From positions 1-6,673 of the forward strand of contig CAMYIQ010000173.1 of NCBI GenBank assembly GCA_947258465.1: 6,673 bases of DNA, read 5' to 3'. Source of the stretch: an uncultured Erythrobacter sp. GTDB taxonomy: Bacteria; Pseudomonadota; Alphaproteobacteria; Sphingomonadales; Sphingomonadaceae. Below, one piece after another: positions 1-6,667 of this stretch. The position numbers and the translations under genes are program-made. Each line of letters opens with the position of its first letter. Positions within the stretch are counted from its first letter, which is position 1. Below the pieces are notes generated by a model. That model saw only the letters and a list, made by a program, of their open reading frames with translations. It made no database searches and was not told the DNA's origin.

Positions 1-164
1 GCGAAACTCTCGGGAGCACCGGCACGCGGCACGACGCGGGCCATGTGGCTGTCGTCGTTCTGGGAGACCTGGGCGCCCGCCGGATAGCCGGTCGCGAGCG
101 AGATCGCGGCGCCGCCCACCAGCAGCGCACTCGTCACGGAATATGCATATCGCACTGGCTTCAC
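1..164 (-). CDS. degP: N-terminal part of a secreted protein, probably a Do/DegP-type periplasmic serine protease (partial)
   Basis: Only the first 54 codons are in the window; the gene continues past base 1. Read from GTG at 164, the product has a short basic start (MKPVRYAYS), a hydrophobic stretch at about residues 10-27 (TSALLVGGAAISLATG) and an AGA|QV signal-peptidase site near residue 31. A polar stretch ending in RAGAPESF follows. From family knowledge, sphingomonad Do-family proteases start this way, and a degP-like gene commonly follows hflKC. DegP-type enzymes degrade or refold damaged envelope proteins in the periplasm. No protease or PDZ domain is visible, so the call rests on the leader and its neighbours. 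The start is uncertain: GTG at 164 has AGAGGA ten bases upstream, GTG at 155 has AAGGA ten bases upstream, and GTG at 194 is also in frame. No ATG start precedes the signal peptide. Another exported protein remains possible. Confidence 0.62.
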   Translation of the reverse strand, partial: MKPVRYAYSVTSALLVGGAAISLATGYPAGAQVSQNDDSHMARVVPRAGAPESF

Positions 165-238
165 GTCCTTTTCGTCCTCTTCTCTAGCTTGCACGGCTTA
201 CAGTTGGGCATGGTTGCCGCTCTGCGTGCCTTGCGTTT

Positions 239-263
239 CGGCGGGCGACTGTCGCGCCCGCCG
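239..263. repeat. GC-rich inverted repeat between hflC and the degP-like gene
   Basis: A perfect 9-base stem (239-247 CGGCGGGCG with 255-263 CGCCCGCCG) encloses a 7-base loop. It lies 43 bases past the hflC stop codon and 75 bases before the degP-like start. In RNA it would be a very stable hairpin. Neither side has a run of T, so it is not a standard intrinsic terminator. It could attenuate or process the transcript between hflC and the protease gene, or be a chance product of high GC. Confidence 0.4.
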
Positions 264-305
264 CTTAACGCCGTTTGAACGACGTCCATACCGCTCGACG
301 AACGA

Positions 306-1139
306 TCAACGCCGCCCGCGGAACTGCCGCAGATATTCATTGTCCGGCGACAGGATGATGCTGCTTTCCGATGGGTTTTCGCCATTGGAAAAAGTAGCGT
401 CGTAGCTCTGCATGGCACGGTAGAAGTCATAGAATTCGGCATCCTTGCCGAACGCGTCGGCATAGATGCGCGCTGCTTCGGCGTCCGCTTCGGCGCGAAT
501 GATCCGCGCATCGCGGCTGCCGCCTGCACGGATCGTGCGCGCCTCGCGTTCACGATCCGATTCCATCCGGCGGAAGGCCGATTGCAGCGGGGCTTCGGGC
601 AAGTCGGTGCGCATGATCTTCACATCGACCACTTCGGCCCCGTACTGGCGCGCCTGGCGGTCGAGATTGGCGCGGACATTGGCCAGCGCGCTGCCCCTTT
701 CGGCAGTCAGCATCGACTGGAAGGTCCGGCGGCCGAGTTCCTGGCGCAATACCGAGTTGAGGATCGGTTCGAGCGCGTTGCGCACGCCTTCGGTGGTGCC
801 TGCGCGTTCCACCATGCGAACCGGGTCGGTAATGCGGAACCGGGCATAGGCGTTGACCAGCAGGCGCTGCTGGTCGGCCGAAAGCACTTCCTCGTCGTTC
901 ATTTCGAGATCGAGCAGGCGCTTTTCGATCCGGCGGACCGAATCGATGAAGGGAATGCGCAGATAGAGACCGGCATCGGTTTCGCCGCCGGGCGTGTTGA
1001 CCACGCCGACCGGTTCACCCGTCCGGATAATGACGGCCTGTTCCTCCTCGGGTACGACATAGGCGCTCATCATGAAAGCGACCAGCAATACGCCCAGCGC
1101 GATTGCGGTGGTGCGATGGTTCTGCAGGAAATTGCTCAT
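306..1139 (-). CDS. hflC: HflC, SPFH-domain subunit of the FtsH-regulating HflKC complex
   Basis: The 277-residue product has a single N-terminal membrane segment at about residues 11-29 (TAIALGVLLVAFMMSAYVV). An SPFH/band-7 domain follows at about 30-190, beginning EEEQAVIIRTGEPVG. A charged Ala/Arg/Glu-rich helix at about 190-240 (RMESDREREARTIRAGG, IRAEADAEAARIYADAF) is the stator-like coiled region typical of HflC. In the family, HflC alternates with HflK in a large periplasm-facing cage around the FtsH protease and limits its access to membrane substrates. The gene starts one base after the hflK stop (TAA-C-ATG), with GGAGGGG seven bases upstream, so the two are cotranscribed and probably translationally coupled. 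It is shorter than the E. coli protein (about 334 residues), as I would expect in alphaproteobacteria. The open frame is intact. Confidence 0.95.
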   Translation of the reverse strand: MSNFLQNHRTTAIALGVLLVAFMMSAYVVPEEEQAVIIRTGEPVGVVNTPGGETDAGLYLRIPFIDSVRRIEKRLLDLEMNDEEVLSADQQRLLVNAYARFRITDPVRMVERAGTTEGVRNALEPILNSVLRQELGRRTFQSMLTAERGSALANVRANLDRQARQYGAEVVDVKIMRTDLPEAPLQSAFRRMESDREREARTIRAGGSRDARIIRAEADAEAARIYADAFGKDAEFYDFYRAMQSYDATFSNGENPSESSIILSPDNEYLRQFRGRR

Positions 1140-1140
1140 G

Positions 1141-2247
1141 TTACTGCCCCTCCGGTGCCGTCACGGTGGTGGTGGGTTGCTGCGCCCGGCGCCGAATTTC
1201 CGGCAAGGGGAGATAGGGGGTCACGTTGTCCGTCTCGACGATTGTCTTGTCGGTCTGGCTCAGCACGCGTTCCATGGTCTCGTAATAGAGACGCTGGCGC
1301 GTAACCTGCGGCGCGAGGCGGTATTGTTCGTAAACCTTGTCGAAGGCTTCGGCCTCACCTTCGGCCTGGGCGAGCACCTGCTGGGCATAGCCGCGCGCCT
1401 GGTTGCGCGCCGCATCGGCGTTTTGTTCGGCCACCTGCACGTCGCGGAAGGCGTCGACAACCTGTGCGGGCGGGTCGGCCTTCTCGATTTCGACACCCAG
1501 TACGCGAATGCCCGCGCCATAGCTGTCGAGCGTTGCCTGCATGCGTTCGCGCACGTCCTGTTCGATCGCCGCACGTCCCTGGCCGGAGAAAGTCTCGTCG
1601 AGTTCGGTCTCGGCCACCGAGGCGCGCATCGCTGCCTCGGCCGCTTCGTTCACAGTCTCGACCGGATCGACCACGCGGAATTTGAAACCCTCGAGGTCCT
1701 TGATATTCCACCGCACGATATAGGACAGGTCGACCAGATTCTGGTCGCCGGTCAGAATCAGCTTGGCCTGATTGTTATTGCCGGGGATCCTGACCGACCG
1801 GACACCTTCGACGTCCTCGATATCGACAGTCTCGATCGGGAACGGGGCAGTAAGGTTGAGCCCCGGCTCGAGCGGGCGCGTGTAGTTGCCGAGCGTTTTT
1901 ACGACGCCCTGCTGTTGCGGGCCGACCAGGTGGATGCTGGTCGCCAGCACGCCGATGCCGATTATGGCGATGACCGCGATCGGGAACCAGCTCTTGCCGC
2001 CCGGCCGCTGGGGAAAGCGGAAGTTGGGGCCACCGGGGCCGCCACCGCCGGTACGGCGCGGTCCTTCGGGTCCGCGGCTCTTGAAGATATCCTCGATATT
2101 CGGCGCCCGGCGCCCGTCATTGCCGCCCGGGGGCAGCCAGGGATTGCGCGGCCCCTTGGGCTTGTCGCCATCCTGCGCACCCGTCGGCTTGTCGCCATCG
2201 CCACCCTTGCCGGAATCACCGCCCCAAGGGTTTTTCTTACCTGTCAT
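1141..2247 (-). CDS. hflK: HflK, SPFH-domain subunit of the FtsH-regulating HflKC complex
   Basis: The 368-residue product begins MTGKKNPWGG. A Gly/Pro/Asp-rich cytoplasmic tail (about 1-86) holds the NPWG and NPWLPP motifs typical of HflK and an imperfect nine-residue repeat (DGDKPTGAQ / DGDKPKGP). One membrane segment follows at about 87-108 (WFPIAVIAIIGIGVLATSIHL). The SPFH domain runs from about 109 to 280, with GPQQQGVVKTLG and TGDQNLVDLSYIVRW. An Ala/Gln/Glu-rich helix (about 280-320) and a Pro/Thr tail ending in APEGQ complete it. HflK pairs with HflC to cage FtsH in the inner membrane. The open frame extends 143 codons further upstream, but that part is antisense to mrp and crosses the divergent gap, so I reject it. 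The chosen ATG gives the normal HflK N-terminus and has AGAGGA 11 bases upstream. Confidence 0.95.
   Translation of the reverse strand: MTGKKNPWGGDSGKGGDGDKPTGAQDGDKPKGPRNPWLPPGGNDGRRAPNIEDIFKSRGPEGPRRTGGGGPGGPNFRFPQRPGGKSWFPIAVIAIIGIGVLATSIHLVGPQQQGVVKTLGNYTRPLEPGLNLTAPFPIETVDIEDVEGVRSVRIPGNNNQAKLILTGDQNLVDLSYIVRWNIKDLEGFKFRVVDPVETVNEAAEAAMRASVAETELDETFSGQGRAAIEQDVRERMQATLDSYGAGIRVLGVEIEKADPPAQVVDAFRDVQVAEQNADAARNQARGYAQQVLAQAEGEAEAFDKVYEQYRLAPQVTRQRLYYETMERVLSQTDKTIVETDNVTPYLPLPEIRRRAQQPTTTVTAPEGQ
1147..1153 (-). promoter_or_regulatory. Ribosome binding site of hflC inside the hflK 3' end
   Basis: On the minus strand GGAGGGG sits seven bases before the hflC ATG at 1139 and lies within the last codons of hflK. 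It fixes the hflC start and implies that ribosomes finishing hflK can re-initiate on hflC, which suits subunits that assemble together. Confidence 0.75.
2159..2199 (-). repeat. Short tandem repeat in the HflK N-terminal tail
   Basis: The 14-base string ggcttgtcgccatc occurs at 2159-2172 and again at 2186-2199, a period of 27 bases (nine codons). It encodes the duplicated GDGDKP / QDGDKP segments of the low-complexity HflK tail. The rest of each 27-base unit has diverged. It is probably an in-frame slippage duplication in a disordered region and is unlikely to be regulatory. Confidence 0.7.
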
Positions 2248-2296
2248 CGCGAGGGAAATCCTCTGTCCGAACCCGTCCAAAACTCTCATGGTGCTT

Positions 2297-2325
2297 GTTA
2301 TAGGTGTGCTTCGCGGGAAAAACAG
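2297..2325 (-). promoter_or_regulatory. Candidate sigma-70-type promoter for hflK-hflC
   Basis: On the minus strand a near-consensus -10 box, TATAAC (2302-2297), lies 17 bases downstream of a weak -35-like CTGTTT (2325-2320). Transcription would start near 2290 and give a leader of about 43 bases before the hflK ATG at 2247. The -10 is convincing but the -35 is poor. The divergent mrp promoter must lie in the same 118-base gap, but I find no clear boxes for it, nor a strong ribosome binding site before mrp. Confidence 0.4.
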
Positions 2326-2365
2326 GGGTTGCGGCGCGCTTTTCGATGCTACAGCAGCCGCCCTC

Positions 2366-3328
2366 ATGAGTTCCACCGATCCAAAATCGCTTTTGCCCCC
2401 CAACCTCGCCGCGCGCGTGAGTGCGCTCACCATCAAGGACGGGAGGGCGATAGCCGTCGTGGATGCCGCCGGGCTGGGCACCAAGGATCGCGCCGATATC
2501 GAACGCGCGATTGCCGATACGCTCGGCCAGCGCGAGGATGTTTCCGAAACCCGCGTGGTCTTGACCGCCGAGCGCAAGCAGCGCCGCCTGATCGCTATCG
2601 GCAGCGGCAAGGGCGGGGTCGGCAAATCGACGCTGACTGCCAACCTTGCGGTGGCGCTGGTCAAATTGGGGCACAAGGTCGGATTGGTCGATGCCGATGT
2701 TTACGGCCCTTCGCAGCCGGTCATCTTCGGCAATCAGGGACAAAAACCGGTCGCGCGCGACGAGAAACTCGTTCCGGTCGATAGCGATATCGGTATCCCC
2801 GTCCTGTCGATGGGCCATTTGGTCGAACCGGGCCGCGCGCTTGCCTGGCGCGGGCCGATGGCGGGCAATGCCCTGTCGCAGTTGATCGATGCGCATTGGG
2901 ACGATGTCGATACTCTGCTTGTCGACCTGCCGCCGGGCACGGGCGATGTGCAGTTGACCATGCTGCAACGATTCAAGCCCATGGGTGCGGTGCTGATTTC
3001 GACCCCGCAGGACCTCGCCTTGATCGATGCCGCGCGGGCGGGCCAATTGTTCGACCAGGCGGGTGTGCCGATCATCGGCCTGGTGGAGAACATGGCGGGA
3101 TATGCCTGCCCGCATTGCGGCGAAGTATCCGATCCGTTCGGCAAGGGCGGGGTCGAGACGGCGGCACAGCGGCTCGATCTCCCTTTCCTGGGACGCATCC
3201 CGCTCGATCTCGCCATTCGGGAAGGGAGCGACAAAGGCACGCTTCCGGCAGCGGGCGGGGATGCACTGGCCCGGCCCTTCCATGACATCGCCGCCAAGAT
3301 CCACGCATGGATTGGCGCGCAAAGCTAG
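2366..3328 (+). CDS. mrp: Mrp/ApbC-family Fe-S cluster carrier ATPase
   Basis: The 320-residue product belongs to the Mrp/ApbC/Nbp35 P-loop ATPases, which bind a [4Fe-4S] cluster between two subunits and pass it to apo-enzymes in the cytoplasm. Residues 1-70 form a short, divergent DUF59/MIP18-like region. The ATPase domain then shows a deviant Walker A, GKGGVGKST (81-89), LVDADVYGPS (107-116), and Walker B, VDLPPGTGD (186-194). The cluster-binding C-P-H-C motif is at 258-261, with both cysteines present. Length is normal for the short alphaproteobacterial form. ATG at 2366 starts the protein just before the N-terminal domain. An in-frame ATG at 2288 would add 26 residues starting MVLVIGVLRG; it overlaps the putative hflK promoter and looks less likely, though neither start has a strong ribosome binding site. 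The stop codon lies inside the next gene, so the two are coupled. Confidence 0.95.
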   Translation: MSSTDPKSLLPPNLAARVSALTIKDGRAIAVVDAAGLGTKDRADIERAIADTLGQREDVSETRVVLTAERKQRRLIAIGSGKGGVGKSTLTANLAVALVKLGHKVGLVDADVYGPSQPVIFGNQGQKPVARDEKLVPVDSDIGIPVLSMGHLVEPGRALAWRGPMAGNALSQLIDAHWDDVDTLLVDLPPGTGDVQLTMLQRFKPMGAVLISTPQDLALIDAARAGQLFDQAGVPIIGLVENMAGYACPHCGEVSDPFGKGGVETAAQRLDLPFLGRIPLDLAIREGSDKGTLPAAGGDALARPFHDIAAKIHAWIGAQS

Positions 3329-5604
3329 ACGAACTTCCGGTCACGCGGCGCCAACTGATCGCGGGCGCGGCGGTGGGCGGCGGGCTGGCGGTCGCCTGGT
3401 GGCTGTGGCCGCGTCGCTATTCCAGTCCGCTCGCCCCCGGCCCCAACGAACGCGATTTCGGCGGTTGGATGACGGTCGGCAACGATGGTGTGGTGACCGT
3501 GGCTGTGCCGCAGCTCGAGATGGGCCAGGGCGTGACCACGCTGCTCGCGCAGGTCGCGGCGGTCGAACTGGGAGCCGACTGGCGCCAGATCGCAGTCGAA
3601 CCGGTGCCGCCATCGGGCCTTTACGCCAATGTCCCGCTCGCGGCGAAATGGGCTCCGCTGTGGTCCAACCTACCCAGCCTGGCAAGCGATCCGGACAGCC
3701 TGCTGGCCGAAAATTTCGCGCGCGCAAACGCCTTCGCGGCAACGGCGCGCGGCTGCTCGCTGATGGCGTATGAACAGCCGCTGCGCGAGGCTGCGGCGAG
3801 TGCACGGGCCATGCTGGCCATGGCGGCTGCCGAACGCTGGGAGGTCGATTGGGAAGCGTGCGAGGTCGAAGGCGGGCTCGTGCGGCATGGCGAGCGAGAG
3901 CTCGATTTCGGGGCGCTCGTGGCCGAGGCTGCCGAATTCGACCCGCCCGACCCGGCGCCTTTGCGGGTTCAGCCTGCCAGCGAAGATCCCTCACCGGCAG
4001 AGGCCGAACTCGATCCCGTTTTCCCACGCCTCGATTTGCCCGCCAAGATCGACGGCAGTTTCCTTTTTGCGGGCGATATTCGCCTGCCGGGGCTCGTCTA
4101 TGCCTCGATCCGGCATGGCCCGCTGGGCAAGCCGGACCTGTCCGCATTCGAGGCCGGAGCCGTCGAGGGTCTCAAAGGACTGGTAGGCGTGGTCAAGTCG
4201 AAGCGCTACCTCGCCGCGGTGGCGGAAAGCTGGTGGATCGCCGAACAGGCGCTGAAGAAAATGCGCCCTGTGTTTGCCGGGCCACCTGCCGTCGAGAGCG
4301 CCGCTGCGCTGGAAGCGCTGGAGGCCGCGCATGACGAGGTCGATCCCAAGCGCATACGGGAAGTCGGCAGCCCCGACGATCTTCTCGTTCGGCCCGATTA
4401 TTCGCAAAGCTATTCGGTGGCACCGGCCGTCCACGCGACGATAGAGACCGCAAGCGCGACCGCGCGGTTCGATGGCGATACGCTGGAATTATGGATCGCG
4501 GCGCAGGCGCCCGAGCTCACGCGCTGGGCGGCCGCCAAGGCGATCGGAATTTCGCCGCAAGATGTGGTCCTCTATCCCACAGCCGCCGGGGGAAGCTTCG
4601 ATGCACGGCTCGAACGCCGCCATGCGATCGAGGTAGCGCAGATCGCGAAGCAGATCGGTCGCCCCGTCAATCTGACCTGGCCGCGCGCGCAGGAATTGCA
4701 GTCTGTGCCCGTACGCACGCCGGTCAGCGCGCGCCTCGAAGCCGCGTTTCTGCCCGCGTCCGGCGGACGGATTGCAGCGTGGCGCTCCCGTCTGGCGATG
4801 CCTGCGACCGTCCGGGAATTCGGGCGGCGGCTGTTCGACAACAAGACCCCGCAGGCGGCCATGGAACACGCGGCCGGGGAGGCCGATGCGCTCGCCTGCG
4901 AAGGCGCCGTGCCGCCCTACAGAATAGACCATGTGGCAGTCGATCACCTGCCCGTATCCCTGCCATTTCCGACCGGGCAGATGCGCGGGAATGCGCAGGC
5001 CTATAACGCCTTTTTCTCCGAAAGTTTCGTCGACGAGCTGGCCGAACGCGCGGGCCGCGATCCCTTCCTCTACCGCATGGAAATGCTGTCCGGCCTGCCG
5101 CGCATGGCCGATACGCTGCGCCGCGCGACCCGGCTTGCCGGATGGGATGGTGGGCGCCGCGGCACGGGGCAGGGACTGGCGCTGGCCCGCTTCGGATCGC
5201 CGGAAAGCGGTGGCTGCATTGCCTGCGTTGCGCAGGCGGCGCTCGGCGAAGGCGGGGTACGTGTCAGGCGTTTGCATGCCGCGGTCGATATCGGGCGCGT
5301 GGTCAATCACGATATCGCCCGCCAGCAGATCGAGGGCGGGCTGATTTTCGGACTCTCGCTCGCAACCGGATCGAGCGTGGCCTATGAAGACGGCAAGCCC
5401 GTGCCCCACCGCCTCGCCGGGCTCGCCCTGCCGACCTTGGCCGACACGCCCGAAATCGTCGTGGAACTGCTTGTCAGCGATGCGCCAGCCTTCGATCCGG
5501 GCGAACTCGGCGTGGCCGTCGCGCCCCCCGCGATTGCGAATGCCCTTTACTCGGCGACCGGAGTGCGCTTTCGCCGCCTGCCATTGCTATCGGAGGGCCT
5601 ATGA
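3307..5604 (+). CDS. Molybdopterin-binding oxidoreductase large subunit, IorB / aldehyde-oxidase type, divergent
   Basis: The 765-residue product resembles the large, Mo-cofactor subunit of isoquinoline 1-oxidoreductase and membrane-bound aldehyde dehydrogenases, within the xanthine oxidase family. Such enzymes hydroxylate N-heterocycles or oxidise aldehydes. The N-terminus has twin arginines and a hydrophobic stretch (TRRQLIAGAAVGGGLAVAWW, 13-32), suggesting Tat export or a membrane anchor. Family landmarks include PQLEMGQGVTTLL (68-80), a hammerhead-type segment KIDGSFLFAGDIRLPG (247-262), AFFSESFVDELAERAGRDP (568-586), AAVDIGRVVNHDIARQQIEGG (about 668-688), and PGELG (731-735), where E733 fits the catalytic glutamate followed by APPAIANAL. 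Some cofactor motifs are altered: the usual GGGFG region reads AAGGSFDARLERR (436-448), and the usual glycine/serine-rich GSTS motif appears as RGCSL. No Fe-S small subunit lies alongside. The gene overlaps mrp by 22 bases and hemH by 4. The substrate cannot be told, and reduced or changed activity is possible. Confidence 0.85.
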   Translation: MDWRAKLDELPVTRRQLIAGAAVGGGLAVAWWLWPRRYSSPLAPGPNERDFGGWMTVGNDGVVTVAVPQLEMGQGVTTLLAQVAAVELGADWRQIAVEPVPPSGLYANVPLAAKWAPLWSNLPSLASDPDSLLAENFARANAFAATARGCSLMAYEQPLREAAASARAMLAMAAAERWEVDWEACEVEGGLVRHGERELDFGALVAEAAEFDPPDPAPLRVQPASEDPSPAEAELDPVFPRLDLPAKIDGSFLFAGDIRLPGLVYASIRHGPLGKPDLSAFEAGAVEGLKGLVGVVKSKRYLAAVAESWWIAEQALKKMRPVFAGPPAVESAAALEALEAAHDEVDPKRIREVGSPDDLLVRPDYSQSYSVAPAVHATIETASATARFDGDTLELWIAAQAPELTRWAAAKAIGISPQDVVLYPTAAGGSFDARLERRHAIEVAQIAKQIGRPVNLTWPRAQELQSVPVRTPVSARLEAAFLPASGGRIAAWRSRLAMPATVREFGRRLFDNKTPQAAMEHAAGEADALACEGAVPPYRIDHVAVDHLPVSLPFPTGQMRGNAQAYNAFFSESFVDELAERAGRDPFLYRMEMLSGLPRMADTLRRATRLAGWDGGRRGTGQGLALARFGSPESGGCIACVAQAALGEGGVRVRRLHAAVDIGRVVNHDIARQQIEGGLIFGLSLATGSSVAYEDGKPVPHRLAGLALPTLADTPEIVVELLVSDAPAFDPGELGVAVAPPAIANALYSATGVRFRRLPLLSEGL
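5592..5597 (+). promoter_or_regulatory. Ribosome binding site of hemH within the end of the upstream gene
   Basis: GGAGGG lies three bases before the hemH ATG (four if GGAGG is taken as the core), inside the last codons of the oxidoreductase gene. Together with the ATGA stop/start overlap at 5601-5604 it fixes the hemH start and points to termination-reinitiation coupling. The spacing is rather short for a strong site. Confidence 0.65.
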
Positions 5605-6629
5605 CCTGGCAGACGCAGAAACTCCCCGCCGACCATCCCCTGGTGAAATCGGGCAAGGTCGGGGTGTTGATCGTCAATCTCGGCACGCCCGACGCCCCCG
5701 AATCCGGGCCGGTGAAGCGCTATCTCGCGGAATTCCTGTCGGACCGCCGCGTGGTCGAAATCCCGCCGATCGCCTGGCAGCCGATCCTGCGCGGGATCAT
5801 CCTCAACACCCGGCCGAAAAAGAGCGCCCATGCCTATCGCCAGGTCTGGACAGAGGAGGGATCGCCCCTTGCGGTCATCACGCGCAGACAGGCCGATGCG
5901 ATGCAGGTGCGGCTGGGCGAGGAGGTGACGGTCGACTGGGCGATGCGCTATGGCACGCCGTCGATCCCGGAGCGTTTGCAGGCGCTGATGGATGCAGGGT
6001 GCGAGCGCATCCTGCTAGCCCCCCTCTATCCGCAGTATAGCGGAGCGACGACGGCGACGGTGGTCGACAAGGCAGCCGACAAGCTCAAGGCCATGCGCTG
6101 GCAGGCCAGCCTGCGTACCTTGCCGCCCTATCATGACGATCCGGCCTATATCGATGCGTTGGCAAGCGATCTGTCGCGTCAGTTGGATACGCTTGCATTC
6201 CAGCCCGAAGTGCTTCTGCTGAGTTTCCACGGCATGCCGCAGCGCACGCTCGATCTGGGCGATCCGTATCACTGCCACTGTCAGAAGACGTCGCGATTGC
6301 TGCAGGAGAAACTGGCCCGCCCGGGCCTGCGCTTCCGCACGACGTTTCAGTCGCGCTTCGGGCGGGCCAAATGGCTCGAACCGGCGACCGATGTGGTGAT
6401 CGAGGAAGAAGCGAAAGCGGGCACGAAGCGTCTGGCCATCGCCGCGCCGGGTCTTTCGGCGGATTGCCTCGAAACGCTGGAGGAACTCGCCATTCAGGGG
6501 CGTGAACAATTCACTGAAGCGGGCGGGGACCATTTTGCCGCGCTGTCCTGCCTCAACACATCGGATGCGGGTCTCGCCATGCTCGAAACCTTGCTCCGGC
6601 GCGAATTGTCGGGGTGGATTAACGCCTAG
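5601..6629 (+). CDS. hemH: Ferrochelatase (protohaem ferro-lyase)
   Basis: The 342-residue product inserts Fe2+ into protoporphyrin IX, the last step of protohaem synthesis, at the cytoplasmic face of the inner membrane. Typical landmarks are in order: GVLIVNLGTPDAPE (21-34), VKRYLAEFLSDRRVVEIP (38-55), VDWAMRYGTPSI (111-122), and PLYPQYSGATTATV (141-154). LLLSFHGMPQRTLDLGDPYHCHC (205-227) contains the metal-binding histidine H210. FQSRFGRAKWLEP (259-271) and PGLSADCLETLEEL (283-296) follow, and E291 matches the second catalytic residue of characterised ferrochelatases. No cysteine-rich C-terminal extension of the kind that holds a [2Fe-2S] cluster in some ferrochelatases is seen; only C289 and C327 occur late in the protein. 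Length is normal and all key residues are present. It is the last gene of the mrp-oxidoreductase-hemH overlap chain. Confidence 0.97.
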   Translation: MTWQTQKLPADHPLVKSGKVGVLIVNLGTPDAPESGPVKRYLAEFLSDRRVVEIPPIAWQPILRGIILNTRPKKSAHAYRQVWTEEGSPLAVITRRQADAMQVRLGEEVTVDWAMRYGTPSIPERLQALMDAGCERILLAPLYPQYSGATTATVVDKAADKLKAMRWQASLRTLPPYHDDPAYIDALASDLSRQLDTLAFQPEVLLLSFHGMPQRTLDLGDPYHCHCQKTSRLLQEKLARPGLRFRTTFQSRFGRAKWLEPATDVVIEEEAKAGTKRLAIAAPGLSADCLETLEELAIQGREQFTEAGGDHFAALSCLNTSDAGLAMLETLLRRELSGWINA

Positions 6630-6634
6630 AAATT

Positions 6635-6652
6635 ACTTACACTGCGGTAAGT
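6635..6652. promoter_or_regulatory. Candidate operator: inverted repeat ACTTAC-N6-GTAAGT before the next gene
   Basis: Two exact 6-base arms (6635-6640 and 6647-6652) are separated by ACTGCG, giving an 18-base site in the 38-base gap after hemH. It ends 15 bases before the next ATG and just upstream of its ribosome binding site. The dimensions suit a dimeric repressor of the TetR or similar class. It could instead be a small RNA hairpin near the ribosome binding site. Matching arms of this size can occur by chance. It follows hemH too closely, and is too short and AT-rich, to act as a terminator. Confidence 0.4.
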
Positions 6653-6667
6653 TGTCAGGAGCTACCT

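Noticed and set aside
141..150. Perfect palindrome ATATGCATAT
   Set aside because: It falls within codons for the signal peptide start (RYAYS) of the degP-like gene, so its sequence is explained by coding. No second site or promoter context supports an operator.
239..263. Standard intrinsic terminator for hflC
   Set aside because: The stem is strong, but no T-run follows on either strand, so it is kept only as an inverted repeat of uncertain role.
2248..2676. N-terminal extension of the hflK open frame by 143 codons
   Set aside because: The extra part is antisense to mrp and crosses the divergent gap. The MTGKKNPWGG start matches HflK and has an AGAGGA ribosome binding site.
1072..2784. A 570-codon plus-strand open frame opposite hflK and running into mrp
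   Set aside because: It lies antisense to the well-supported hflK, and its sequence is a high-GC mirror with no recognisable domain. It also runs through the start region of mrp in another frame.
2237..3322. A 361-codon minus-strand open frame opposite mrp
   Set aside because: It is a shadow of mrp, whose Walker motifs and CPHC motif are unmistakable. It shows no domain of its own and overlaps the hflK start.
5287..5317. Two CGATATCG-like words flanking about 15 bases, resembling an inverted repeat
   Set aside because: They encode the conserved DIGRVVNHDIA segment of the oxidoreductase, and GATATC words are common in this genome's Asp-Ile codons.
4489..5409. A 306-codon minus-strand open frame inside the oxidoreductase gene
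   Set aside because: It is a GC-driven shadow frame with His/Arg/Gly-rich content and no recognisable motif. The plus strand carries conserved family motifs throughout.
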